DNA of 64,000 bases from Prevotella sp. (GTDB taxonomy: Bacteria; Bacteroidota; Bacteroidia; Bacteroidales; Bacteroidaceae). Positions 26,701 through 34,709 of this stretch are shown here, piece after piece; position 1 is the stretch's first letter; each line of letters begins with the position of its first letter. A program made the translations under genes and the position numbers. The notes under the pieces are model-generated. The model was not told where the DNA came from and searched no databases. It worked only from the letters and a program-made list of their open reading frames with translations. The stretch is from NCBI GenBank assembly GCA_017619445.1, contig JAFZSI010000040.1:62001-126000 (forward strand), written 5' to 3'.

Positions 26701-27429
26701 AACGCTTGACCTCATTTCGCCATCGGACTCCAATTTGATGCGGCATTCGGCTGTTAGGCCGCCCTTAATGCCCTCCTGCTCCACTCCTTCAACTACGGCA
26801 GCCAGTTCCTTGACAGACTGATTCTCGCGGTTCAAAACCGCGAACACCTCCGATTTCAACTGTGCGTCGAAACTGACACCGAAATTCAGCGCACCTTTCC
26901 TGCTTGCCTTGATATTGACGACAATGACGTTGTCGGCCTGCGAGGCAAAGACGGTGCGCTCGTATCTCACGCCGTCAACCTCGTAGGTAGTGGTGCAGAG
27001 CGCATCGCCAAGGGTCAGCTGGCGGCTGTAGTTAACGGGCTTCGCCTGACTTTGGTAATCGAAGGAAAGTTTCAGGTTGCCCAACGGCAGGAAGCGCATA
27101 CCGTGGGGGCCTTTGATGAAGTATTTGTCAATCAGCGCATGGGCCTCTTGCTCCTTTCCGTCAAAAATGAGCTGGCGCACCTCCTGCAGATGGGCTTTCG
27201 ACTCGGTGCTGTTATTGTTGTGGGGCGAACCGCTCCAGAACGTCTCTTCGTTGAGCTGTATTTGCTCTACGTCGGTGCCGCCATAGACCATGGCTCCGAG
27301 ATGGGAGTTACCTACTGGCAGCGCCTCTAACCAATGGGTGGCTGGCTGACCGTACCATAACTTGTGTTGCTGCGCCATGACCGAAAGAACCATCAGACAT
27401 GCGACAACTGTTGACAAAATGCGTTTCAT
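23713..27429 (-). CDS. GH95-CE15 fusion: alpha-L-galactosidase/fucosidase plus glucuronoyl esterase
   Basis: 1238 residues with a signal peptide ([20 protein letters not shown]). Residues about 22-800 are GH95: [85 protein letters not shown] and [17 protein letters not shown]. Residues about 850-1225 are CE15: [13 protein letters not shown], then GCSYAGK near 1070 with the nucleophile Ser, a Glu exactly 23 residues on (AQEPGGGG) and His in [11 protein letters not shown]95 removes terminal alpha-L-fucose or alpha-L-galactose; CE15 cleaves glucuronoyl esters linking glucuronoxylan to lignin. Adjacent L-galactose genes favour L-galactose. A segment around residues 555-580 looks repeat-derived. 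It is last in the operon, 17 bases after GH97. Confidence 0.93.
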   Translation of the reverse strand: MKRILSTVVACLMVLSVMAQQHKLWYGQPATHWLEALPVGNSHLGAMVYGGTDVEQIQLNEETFWSGSPHNNNSTESKAHLQEVRQLIFDGKEQEAHALIDKYFIKGPHGMRFLPLGNLKLSFDYQSQAKPVNYSRQLTLGDALCTTTYEVDGVRYERTVFASQADNVIVVNIKASRKGALNFGVSFDAQLKSEVFAVLNRENQSVKELAAVVEGVEQEGIKGGLTAECRIKLESDGEMRSSVQSWSVVNATTATLYIVAATNFVNYHDISGNPVKRNNQVLDGLRGKSYKQLLKSHIKKYQEQYNRVSLTLQKSENSGLETDKRLAAFSTSSGQQADLDMVSLMMQYGRYLLISSSQPGGQPANLQGVWNDKINAPWDSKYTININAEMNYWPALVGNLAETQQPLFDMISDLSQTGAETASQMYGCRGWVAHHNTDLWRIAGPVDGTTWGMFPTGGAWLTTHIWQHYLYTGDKAFLKKYYPVMRGAAEFLMDYMQPYPATGEVKQAAGWLVSVPTVSPEHGPMGKTTTVTAGSTMDNQIAFDVLSQTLQAAKVLGEDNSQSSIATSFSLSARDPFGVLKSQLDKLPPMQIGRHGQLQEWLIDGDDPKDEHRHVSHLYGLYPSNQISPYSHPELFSAAATTLRQRGDMATGWSLGWKINFWARMLDGNHAFLIIKNMLHLLPDDRKMREYPDGRTYPNLFDAHPPFQIDGNFGMSAGVCEMLLQSHDGAVHLLPALPDEWSEGSVTGLRARGGFEVGMEWSGAKLTTATVRSTIGGTLRLRSYVPLKGKGLRVAQGSCPNELLQPAVIQKPLKSAELQNTSSPQQLKKVYEYDIDTKAGKTYRFTADANPQNVQSSSLPLAYDRENMGVETNGKRRFKAPAMPGYDGLKEQRELPDPLLMANGKPVKKFAQWEQRRNEIGAMIQHYGIGEKPYVSPGDVKARMSGDTLIVDVTVNGQTLTLSSVIQYPTTGTAPYAVMIGTSGISLPRQLFADRPIATMVFREKQVNDYGQWGKHHERGEHNFDRLYPHLTENGAYSEWAWGLSRLIDGLQQLGPEVTKIDTRHIGVTGCSYAGKMALYCGAFDERVALTIAQEPGGGGAAAWRVSHQLEGVEDLDHTDYHWFKESMRTTFAGDSVYRMPYDHHELCTMVCPRALLILGNPDYQWLADPSTLASAQAAREVWKQFGIGDRMGWSIVGGHPHCRLPDSQFPEVQAFIDKFLLGRDTNTNDIMVYKLKE

Positions 27430-27445
27430 AGTTTATCTGTTTTGT

Positions 27446-29329
27446 TTATTTCACCACCATTACAAACCCGCCGCGTGGCTGGCATTCCATCTTTCGGGGC
27501 AAAGAACTTGCGTTGCTGATGCTCCACGGCTTTTTAGCGTTGCCGCTGTCGGCAAACACCATGGCGCCAAGGCCCGTAGTCAGGAAGCTCCAGTCGAGGG
27601 CAATGGTCTTAGGCTGATCGGTGCCGTTGATGCCCGCCACATACCACGTCTGGCCACTACGGCGCGCCAGCACCACATAGTCGCCTGGATAGCCACATAC
27701 AAAACGTGTGTCATCCCACACATTGGGCAACTGCGAGAGGAACTGCTGCACGGCCTCGGGCTGTGCAAAATAGCTCTCGGGCTTGTCTGCCAAGTGCTGC
27801 AAACCACTCTCAAACAGCACGGTGAGTGCCAGTTCGTGGGCATTGGAGGTGATGTGGGGATGCTGCGAGTCGCTGAACGCACACGGCGTGTAGTCCATGG
27901 GCCCTATCACATTGCGGGTGAAGGGCAGCATGGCATTGTGTGACGCTGCCACAGCAGTGAAGGTGGGCACGTTGTTGTACCACTCGGCGCCATACACACC
28001 CTCGGTGCTGAGCAGATTGGGATAGGTGCGCTGCCATCCGCGGGGAATAGTGGCTCCGTGGAAATTCACAAGCAGATGATGGCGGGCGGCACTTTCCAAC
28101 AGGTCCTGGCAATAGTCCATGTTCATCTGGTTGTCGCCAGAGAAGAAGTCAATCTTCACACCAGCCACACCAAGCTGCTCGCACCAGGCAAACTCGCGTT
28201 CACGGTCTTCGGGCTTGTTCAGCTTGTACTTCGGACCAGGCGCGCCATCTACCCAGCCCACCGACGAGTTGTACCAAATCATCGGCTTCACGCCCTGCTC
28301 CTTGGCATAGGCAATGGCATCCTCAATGCGCTTGCCGTCTTTCATCTCGTCCCACTCCGCATCAATGAGCATATAGGGAAGGTGCAGCCGGGCTGCCATG
28401 TCAATATATTTCTTGATGATGTTTAGGTCGTTGGAGCCGTGGTTGTAAGCCCAATAAATCCACGAAACCACACCCGGATGAATCCAACTGGTATCTGTGA
28501 GGCGGCAAGGCTCGGAAACGTCGGTGACAAGCGTTGACTGCACCACATCAGCCAAGCTGCCCACAATGACTACTCGCCACGGCGAATGCCACTCGTCGGT
28601 TACTTTCAGGCGGTTCTCGTCGGGCACCACACGGAACATTTCCAATTGCTGGTCGTTATACAAGCACGAAGCACTTTGTCGCCGTTCTATGTTTGCCTCG
28701 GTAATGAGCGCATAGGCAGTCGCATTCTCTCCTTCGACCAACATCGGATATCCCCAGCGGCAGTTATACCCCTCAGCAGACACCGTGGGACGGCCGAATG
28801 AGCGCACAGGCTGTACCCGCGCCGAAGTGGTCATGGGGAAGAAGCCCTCGTAGGCGTCAGTCCATTGCTGCATCCACCGCTTGGTGCCCTCGGCAATGCG
28901 GTAGGCCGTCAGTTCTTGGGGCAACGTGTCGTTGCAGCCTTTCAGCTCATAGCGGAAAGCCACACCGTCGTTGTAAATCCTCAAGCGCAGCAGTGTGTTT
29001 TTGTCGAGCTGCGCCTCATATTCGTTGCCCTCGTTGGTGCAGTGCAGCCGCTTGCCCGCCAACATCTGATAGTCGGCGGATATGCGGCGCACAAACTGCA
29101 AATCAACGCTCTTAGCCTGGGTTCCCAAACCCAATTGCGGGAAGTCTATTACCTTCTGGCCATTGTAGTTGATGATCAACCCTTCACCTGCCTGGCTGAC
29201 ACTTATCCGTCCGTCTGGTGACGACACCTGCTTATCACGGGGATCGGCCATGCCCGCCATCACAACTGCACACGCAACGACCAAAAGAAAAAGCCGTTTG
29301 CCGATGCTCATTTTCTGTTTGTGTTTCAT
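27446..29329 (-). CDS. GH97 glycoside hydrolase (alpha-galactosidase-type), copy 1
   Basis: 627 residues from ATG at 29329; a longer frame from 29398 overlaps the dehydrogenase gene and lacks a signal peptide at its start. The signal peptide is KRLFLLVVACAVVMAGMA. The N-terminal beta-supersandwich (VSSPDGRISVSQAGEGL) and the barrel motifs (WIYWAYNHGSNDLN, YMLIDAEWDE, GVKIDFFSGDNQMNMDYCQ, LLVNFHGATIPRGWQRTYPN, TEGVYGAEWYNN) are GH97. The Asp in VKIDFF fits the retaining, galactosidase-type branch rather than the inverting SusB type. It precedes GH95-CE15 by 16 bases. Expected periplasmic, acting on alpha-linked galactose-type side-chain sugars. Confidence 0.9.
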   Translation of the reverse strand: MKHKQKMSIGKRLFLLVVACAVVMAGMADPRDKQVSSPDGRISVSQAGEGLIINYNGQKVIDFPQLGLGTQAKSVDLQFVRRISADYQMLAGKRLHCTNEGNEYEAQLDKNTLLRLRIYNDGVAFRYELKGCNDTLPQELTAYRIAEGTKRWMQQWTDAYEGFFPMTTSARVQPVRSFGRPTVSAEGYNCRWGYPMLVEGENATAYALITEANIERRQSASCLYNDQQLEMFRVVPDENRLKVTDEWHSPWRVVIVGSLADVVQSTLVTDVSEPCRLTDTSWIHPGVVSWIYWAYNHGSNDLNIIKKYIDMAARLHLPYMLIDAEWDEMKDGKRIEDAIAYAKEQGVKPMIWYNSSVGWVDGAPGPKYKLNKPEDREREFAWCEQLGVAGVKIDFFSGDNQMNMDYCQDLLESAARHHLLVNFHGATIPRGWQRTYPNLLSTEGVYGAEWYNNVPTFTAVAASHNAMLPFTRNVIGPMDYTPCAFSDSQHPHITSNAHELALTVLFESGLQHLADKPESYFAQPEAVQQFLSQLPNVWDDTRFVCGYPGDYVVLARRSGQTWYVAGINGTDQPKTIALDWSFLTTGLGAMVFADSGNAKKPWSISNASSLPRKMECQPRGGFVMVVK

Positions 29330-29349
29330 AATAAGTTTCTTTGGAAAAA

Positions 29350-30366
29350 TCAGAATTTCACTAAAATCCTGAACACCTTGCCAGGATTCTCTGCCCACCG
29401 TTGCATGGCACCAGCAGCCTGTTCGGGAGACGCCTCACCGCTGATGAGTGCATCAACGGGGCAAGTGCCTCGCTCCAAGTAGTGAATCACCGCACGGAAG
29501 TCGCTGGGCTGGGCATTGCGCGAGCCCCGTATGTCGAGCTCCTTCTGCACAAAAAACTTTGTCTGGAAAGCCACCTCTGCCTTTGCATAGCCTATGCAGA
29601 TGACGCGGCCAGTGAATGCCACTTCATTGACGGCCATCTGATAGGTGACAGGGCTGCCTACAGCCTCAATAACCACATCAGGACCGAAGCCAGATGTCAT
29701 TTCCTGCAACCGCTCGTGCACATTCTCTGTGCGGGTGTTGATAGTATAGCTTGCACCCATCTCGCGTGCCAGAGCCAGTTTCTCGTCGTCAATATCGGCA
29801 GCAACCACAATGGCACCGCGCAATACGCTGCGCACAATGGCTCCCATGCCTACCATGCCACAACCAATGACCATCACCACATCAATATCAGTAACCATGG
29901 CACGGCTTACAGCATGGAATCCCACACTCATGGGCTCGATAAGTGCACAAGTGCGCGGAGTGAGCTGTCCGGCGGGAATGACTTTCTCCCACGGCAGGGC
30001 CATCAGCTCGCGCATAGCTCCATCGCGCTGCACACCTAAAGTTTGGTTGTACTGACATGCGTTGACACGGTTATTGCGGCATGAGGCACACTTACCACAG
30101 TTAGTATATGGATTGACGGTGACGGTCATGCCGGGTTTCAATGTCTCGGGCACGTCGGCACCAACCCGTTCAATAACGGCTCCCACCTCATGGCCAGGAA
30201 TGACCGGCATTTTCACCATAGGATTCCTGCCTAAATAGGTACTGAGGTCGGAGCCACAGAAACCTACATAGTGCATACGGAGCAAAACCTCATTGGGGTT
30301 TATCTCCTGCTCCTGAATATCAACAACCGCCATCTGGCGTTCTGCTTTAATTTGTATTGCTTTCAT
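29350..30366 (-). CDS. Zinc-dependent MDR dehydrogenase, probable L-galactonate oxidoreductase
   Basis: 338 residues from ATG at 30366 (MKAIQIKAERQM); an earlier in-frame start at 30390 lacks support. Catalytic zinc ligands lie in GFCGSD and PGHEVGAVIE, structural zinc cysteines in NCGKCASCRNNRVNAC, and the NAD site in VMVIGCGMVGMGAIV. MDR proteins of this kind oxidise sugar acids and polyols. Its operon partners are an L-galactose dehydrogenase-like AKR and a COG3618 lactonase. The same trio is described for L-galactose use in Bacteroides vulgatus, where the Zn enzyme converts L-galactonate to tagaturonate, so that role is inferred here. Cytoplasmic. It ends 20 bases before GH97. Confidence 0.82.
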   Translation of the reverse strand: MKAIQIKAERQMAVVDIQEQEINPNEVLLRMHYVGFCGSDLSTYLGRNPMVKMPVIPGHEVGAVIERVGADVPETLKPGMTVTVNPYTNCGKCASCRNNRVNACQYNQTLGVQRDGAMRELMALPWEKVIPAGQLTPRTCALIEPMSVGFHAVSRAMVTDIDVVMVIGCGMVGMGAIVRSVLRGAIVVAADIDDEKLALAREMGASYTINTRTENVHERLQEMTSGFGPDVVIEAVGSPVTYQMAVNEVAFTGRVICIGYAKAEVAFQTKFFVQKELDIRGSRNAQPSDFRAVIHYLERGTCPVDALISGEASPEQAAGAMQRWAENPGKVFRILVKF

Positions 30367-30394
30367 CTTAATTAATCCAGAAATGAACAAATAA

Positions 30395-30470
30395 ATAGAA
30401 GTTCCTTGAGCAAAGCGAAAAAATTGGAGTTCCTTGAGCTCCGCGAAAAAATTGTCAAATTGTAAATTAT
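30395..30470. repeat. GAGTTCCTTGAGC word repeat plus AAATTGT words
   Basis: Two copies of a unit reading AGTTCCTTGAGCnnnGCGAAAAAATTG, then AATTGTCAAATTGTAAAT, filling the lactonase-dehydrogenase gap. Confidence 0.75.
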
Positions 30471-31412
30471 CTACTCACTCATGTTCTTTATATAAGGCAA
30501 CTCAACCAACTGCTGCAGTCCATAGAATCGACGGGCATTCTCGCCAAGGAACAGTGTTTTCTCCTCTGTGCTAAGTTCTTTGGACTTTACCACAAAGTCA
30601 TAGGACATGCGGTAGGTAATCGCGGTAATGGTGCGCGGATAGTCGCTGCCCCACATCAGTTTGTCGGCTCCCACCAGCGACGCTGCCTCACGGATGGCGC
30701 GCACCGCACTGGGGAAGGGATAAAACTCGCTGTTGTAAAGCCAGGTGATGCCACCCGACTCTATCATGACATTCTCGTGGCGCGCCAAGCGTATTTGTGC
30801 ACGCCAGCCTGCGTCTTGCCATGGCGGAGAAGCGGGCGGGTTGGCCATGCCCATGTGGCCAATGGCGATGCGCAGTTGGGGGCATTCGGCAATGACGTCT
30901 TCCATCTCGCCCACCTGCGTGTCGCCGTCTGCCAAGGTGATGGAAAGAAACACGTTGTGCTGCTCCATCATGCGGAACATGCGCATCATTTCGTCGCTAT
31001 TGAGTGCCACACGTCCGCTGTCGGTGAGCAGGCGGTGGGCAGGAATGGCAATGCCCTGGAATCCGTCAGCCACAAGCTGACTTGCCTGTGCAAAGAAACC
31101 CGGATGGAAATAGTCGCACATGCCGCAAACAACGAAACGGTCAGGATAGCGGCGGCGCACTTCGGCCAGATAGTCGTTCTGCAGGCCGTCGATAAATTCC
31201 TGGACCACCACAGCTGCAGAAACCTGCGCGTAGTTCATGTTTGAAAGAAACACTTCTGCCGTGTTTCCTTCGTCAATCATAAAAGGAGGAAGCATCTGCA
31301 CTTCCTCGCCGAGAAACATGGAGCGGCCATTCTTCATCGAACGGATGACCTGGCCATTCCAGGTGGTATCCTGACGGAGCCACAAATGGGAATGAGCGTC
31401 AATGATTATCAT
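30471..31412 (-). CDS. COG3618-type amidohydrolase, probable L-galactono-lactonase
   Basis: 313 residues. Metal-site motifs of the amidohydrolase barrel are IIDAHSHLWLR at the N-terminus (HxH), IAIGHMG in the middle and MWGSDYPRT near the C-terminus (catalytic Asp). COG3618 proteins hydrolyse sugar lactones such as L-fucono- and L-galactono-lactone. Placement between the L-galactose dehydrogenase-like AKR and the Zn dehydrogenase indicates hydrolysis of L-galactono-lactone to L-galactonate. No signal peptide, so cytoplasmic. An L-fuconolactonase role is the main alternative. Confidence 0.83.
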   Translation of the reverse strand: MIIIDAHSHLWLRQDTTWNGQVIRSMKNGRSMFLGEEVQMLPPFMIDEGNTAEVFLSNMNYAQVSAAVVVQEFIDGLQNDYLAEVRRRYPDRFVVCGMCDYFHPGFFAQASQLVADGFQGIAIPAHRLLTDSGRVALNSDEMMRMFRMMEQHNVFLSITLADGDTQVGEMEDVIAECPQLRIAIGHMGMANPPASPPWQDAGWRAQIRLARHENVMIESGGITWLYNSEFYPFPSAVRAIREAASLVGADKLMWGSDYPRTITAITYRMSYDFVVKSKELSTEEKTLFLGENARRFYGLQQLVELPYIKNMSE

Positions 31413-31537
31413 AATTCTCCATTTACGATTTCACTATTTTACAATTTCACAATTTCACTATTTTACTCCCTCCCTTTGGGAGGGTTGGGGGTGGGTTTCT
31501 CTCTCCTCTCTCCTCTCCCCCACCGGGGGCAAGGGGT
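31413..31537. repeat. Composite repeat island with the 31-bp unit (copy 2, reverse)
   Basis: ATTTCACAATTTCACTATTTTAC words, then the 31-bp hairpin unit at 31466-31497 in reverse orientation, then CTCTCCTCTCTCCTC and CCCCCACCGGGGG. It fills the whole gap between the AKR and lactonase genes inside the operon. Confidence 0.8.
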
Positions 31538-32488
31538 CTAACTATTCTTCCACCTCACACGCATCTGGTCGCCGATAATGGCCTGCACCTCGCTGACAAG
31601 CTGACGGTCCAGCGGCTCATTCACATAGGCAATGTTCTTCAGCACGTTCTGTGGATTGGCACTGCTGAACAAGGTGGTGGCAATGCGCGGGTTAAGACTG
31701 GTGGAGAACTGGATGGCGAGTTTCTCAATGGGGTAGCCCTTTTGCTGACAGTAGGCGGCGGCGCGGTGGCAGGCATCTTTCAAGGCCTCGGGCGCAGGAT
31801 GCCAGTCGGGGGTGCCGCGCTGCGACAACAGTCCCATAGAGAACGGTGAGGCATTGATGACTCCTATGCCGTGCTGCTCGAAAAAGTCCAGATAGTCGGT
31901 CAGCATGTCGTCGTTCAGACTGTAATGGCAGAAATTAAGGATACTCTCAACCGTACCAGCGGGCGAATGCTCAACCACCCACTTCAGGTTTTCGGGTTGC
32001 AAATCGGTAATGCCTACATGGCGCACCACGCCTTTGTCGCGCAGCTCCACCAAGGCAGGCAGTGTCTCATCCACCAACTTCTGCAACCCGCCATCCATGG
32101 CCGCCTGGAACTCTATGTCGTGCACATTGATGAGGTCAATATAATCAACATTCAGCCGCTCCATGCTCTCATAGACGCTCTCTGTGGCACGTCGGGCCGA
32201 ATAGTCCCATGAATTCACACCGTCCTTGCCGTAGCGGCCCACCTTCGTAGAAAGGTAGTACTTGTCGCGCGGAATGTCCTTCAGTGCCTTGCCCAATACG
32301 GTTTCGGCCTTTAAATGGCCATAATAGGGCGACACGTCAATAAAATTAATACCATGCTCCACGGCTGTGTGCACAGCCTGGATGCCTTCTTCCTCGCGGA
32401 TGCTGCGGAACACGCCGCCCAACGACGACGCTCCGAAAGCCAGATTGGCCACCCGCATACCTGTTTTTCCTATCTCGTTGTAAACCAC
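31538..32488 (-). CDS. Aldo/keto reductase, L-galactose dehydrogenase type
   Basis: 316 residues. Beyond general AKR features (catalytic Asp/Tyr in FIDVSPYYG, Lys in STKVGRYG, His in NVHDIEF) it shares specific stretches with plant L-galactose dehydrogenase: FGASSLGGVF, CHYSLND, and the segment ASPFSMGLLSQRGTPDWHPA. It should oxidise L-galactose at C1 with NAD(P) to the lactone. L-fucose dehydrogenases are close relatives, so L-fucose is a possible second substrate. It is cytoplasmic and the first metabolic gene after GH97 in the operon. The likely supplier of L-galactose is the GH95 domain encoded downstream. Confidence 0.88.
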   Translation of the reverse strand: MVYNEIGKTGMRVANLAFGASSLGGVFRSIREEEGIQAVHTAVEHGINFIDVSPYYGHLKAETVLGKALKDIPRDKYYLSTKVGRYGKDGVNSWDYSARRATESVYESMERLNVDYIDLINVHDIEFQAAMDGGLQKLVDETLPALVELRDKGVVRHVGITDLQPENLKWVVEHSPAGTVESILNFCHYSLNDDMLTDYLDFFEQHGIGVINASPFSMGLLSQRGTPDWHPAPEALKDACHRAAAYCQQKGYPIEKLAIQFSTSLNPRIATTLFSSANPQNVLKNIAYVNEPLDRQLVSEVQAIIGDQMRVRWKNS

Positions 32489-32544
32489 TTGATTTTGTTG
32501 TTTTTAGTTATTCTTCCTTTATTATGAAAATCCTAATTCAAAAC

Positions 32545-34578
32545 CTACTGCTCAACCACCACGCCCCCATTACAAGGGATGGTGATGCTGAGCTGCTGCT
32601 TGCTGCTCACTTTCTGTGCCTTCACGCAGCCGTTTAGCTTTGTATCGTCGCTATATACGCGCACAGATGTTCCTTTCTTCAGCATGGGCAGAGAGATTGT
32701 TTTCTTCAGCGGCTGGCTGTCTGCATTGATACCGGCAACAATCCACTTGTCACCACTTCGGCGTGCCAGGATGACGTAGCTGCCAGGATAACCGTCAATA
32801 AAGCGCACCTCATCCCACGTGGTAGGCACTCGTTTCATGAAGTCAATGGCCCACGCAGGAGCATCTGTCAGGTTGTTTGGAGCCAATGCAAAGTGCTGCA
32901 CAGGGCTTTGGAACAGCACGGCCACAGCCAGGGCAAACACGTCGCTGGTGCGGCGCACGGTGCCGTGCTGGTTGTCGGCATTGTAGAACTTGTTGAGCGC
33001 AGAACCACCGAAGTCCATCGCTCCAACGGTGTTGCGTACAAACGGATGGATGCAGGCATTGCGGGCCTCAGCGTCGCAGGCTCCTTGTCCGAAGTGCAGG
33101 TTCTCGGAGGCCAGCACAGCCTCGCTGGCGGCATAGTTGGGATACATACGCTCCCATCCTCGCGGCAGTGTGCAGCCATGGAAGATTACTAACAGACCGA
33201 AATCGTTGGCATCGGCCAGGATGTCTTCGTAAAGCTGCATCATGGGCTGTTTGTCGCCACCGAAGAAGTCAACTTTGATGCCGCGGATGCCATTGTCGTG
33301 CATCCAGCGCATCTCCTCGCGGCGAATGCGTGCGTTGTTCATCTTGCCAATGGGGGTCTGCGGTGCATCATTCCATGAGCCGTTGCTGTTGTACCACAAG
33401 AACAGGCCCACACCTTTCTGCTTGCCATAGCGCGCCAACTCGGCAATGCGCTCGTAGCCAATCTCACGGTCCCAGAAAGCATCTATCAGCACGCTCTGGT
33501 AACCCATTTCGGCAGAAAAATCAATGTAACGCTTCTGCTCGTCGTAATTACAACTGGGGTCCATGCCAATAATCCAGCTCCATGAGCCCTTGCCGTAGAT
33601 ATACTCCTGTGAGGCTTTGTATTTGGGCTGCACAAGGTCGAACGGAACTGTAGTCTCAACAATATTTGCCAACGAACCGAGGGTGATGGTGCGCCAAGGT
33701 GTCTCACCTGGCAGCGACATGGCGGGTGTCACCGAACCGATACCGTTCAGCTCTCCAGCCTGCGGGAATCCAATACGATAGGTGCCACCCTGTTCGTTGA
33801 GCAAACGGCATCCCACATAACCGCCGTCAGTGCCCGTCTCGCTGACAAGAACCCACAGAGAGGGAACCCACCCCGCCCCTCCCGAGGGGAGGGAGTTTTT
33901 TTTAGTTTTGCTATTGTGTGGGTAATTAGGTCTCCCTCCCTTTGGGAGGGTTGGGGTGGGTTGAACTTTGAACAGGCACGGGAACGTATAACCCTCGCCC
34001 CAGCCGTTCTTGCCCACAGGTTCATCAAGTGTGTAGGGTGTCTCGTAACTGGGAGAAGTGCGTGCGAAACCGCCCATAGGTTTCGATTGCGGACAGAGGA
34101 ATGTGGTTGTGCCGTCGGGCATGACAAAGCTGCTGGCCTCGCTCTCCACCACACACACACGGGTATCTCGTTTTGGATAGATTCTGTAACGGAATGCCAC
34201 GTCGCGATTGCTCACACGGAAAATGATGTCCATGACGGGCTTGCCGTTCTGCAAGTAGGTCGCCACACATTCGTTTGCCTCGTAGTCAACACGGCTCTGC
34301 TTGATGTTGCGAAGGCTATAGGTATCGCTAACAGACTTCTGTGTGAAATCTTTTGACAAGGCCAGGCCCTGAGTATAATCACCGATATTCGTCACCACAC
34401 CGAGGGGAGAGGGCTGCAACACTTCCTGCCCCTGATAGAGCACACGATAATGGGGTTTGCCCTGTTCCAACAGTTCAAGAATCACTTGCACTTTTCCGTC
34501 AGGGCTTTGCACCATTTGTGCCCTTCCAACCATTGTCAGGCACATCAGTGCGATGCAAAGAAAAAAAATCTTTTTCAT
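32545..34578 (-). CDS. GH97 glycoside hydrolase, copy 2, with repeat-derived insertion
   Basis: 677 residues from ATG at 34578 (signal peptide MKKIFFLCIALMCLTMVGRAQ); the frame upstream to 34656 only translates the GAATGAAAC repeat. GH97 motifs are WSWIIGMDPSCNYDEQ, SVLIDAFWDRE, GIKVDFFGGDKQPMMQLY, LVIFHGCTLPRGWERMYPN, SEAVLASENLHFG and FIDGYPGSYVILARRSGD. The Asp in IKVDFF fits the retaining branch. After FPCLFKV about 33 extra residues (starting QPTPTLPKGG and ending GGAGWVPSL) replace the short loop expected before WVLVSETGTDGGYVG. The DNA of this insert is two inverted copies of the 31-bp hairpin unit. Activity with the insert is unknown, but the frame is intact. Confidence 0.9.
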   Translation of the reverse strand: MKKIFFLCIALMCLTMVGRAQMVQSPDGKVQVILELLEQGKPHYRVLYQGQEVLQPSPLGVVTNIGDYTQGLALSKDFTQKSVSDTYSLRNIKQSRVDYEANECVATYLQNGKPVMDIIFRVSNRDVAFRYRIYPKRDTRVCVVESEASSFVMPDGTTTFLCPQSKPMGGFARTSPSYETPYTLDEPVGKNGWGEGYTFPCLFKVQPTPTLPKGGRPNYPHNSKTKKNSLPSGGAGWVPSLWVLVSETGTDGGYVGCRLLNEQGGTYRIGFPQAGELNGIGSVTPAMSLPGETPWRTITLGSLANIVETTVPFDLVQPKYKASQEYIYGKGSWSWIIGMDPSCNYDEQKRYIDFSAEMGYQSVLIDAFWDREIGYERIAELARYGKQKGVGLFLWYNSNGSWNDAPQTPIGKMNNARIRREEMRWMHDNGIRGIKVDFFGGDKQPMMQLYEDILADANDFGLLVIFHGCTLPRGWERMYPNYAASEAVLASENLHFGQGACDAEARNACIHPFVRNTVGAMDFGGSALNKFYNADNQHGTVRRTSDVFALAVAVLFQSPVQHFALAPNNLTDAPAWAIDFMKRVPTTWDEVRFIDGYPGSYVILARRSGDKWIVAGINADSQPLKKTISLPMLKKGTSVRVYSDDTKLNGCVKAQKVSSKQQLSITIPCNGGVVVEQ
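33860..33972. repeat. Inverted pair of 31-bp units inserted in the GH97 gene
   Basis: Copies at 33865-33895 (forward) and 33932-33962 (reverse) flank a T-rich 36-base spacer. TTGAACTTTGAAC words follow at 33960-33972. The insertion is in frame. Confidence 0.85.
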
Positions 34579-34709
34579 TAAATTATTTTTTAGGGAGTTA
34601 ATGGGAGTTAACGGAAACAACGAATGAAACGAATGAAACGAATGAAAAAACATCAATTACTTCCCTCCTTTACTCAATAATTGTAAATTGTAAATTGTCA
34701 AATTGTAAA
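34579..34709. repeat. Duplicated leader/repeat block A
   Basis: Begins AATTATTTTTTAGGGAGTTA, continues with GGAGTTAACGGA, GAATGAAAC words, TACTTCCCTCCTTTACTCAA and AAATTGT words, and runs into the 3' end of the GH43 gene. Block B at 36330-36505 has the same order and near-identical sequence. Confidence 0.85.
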
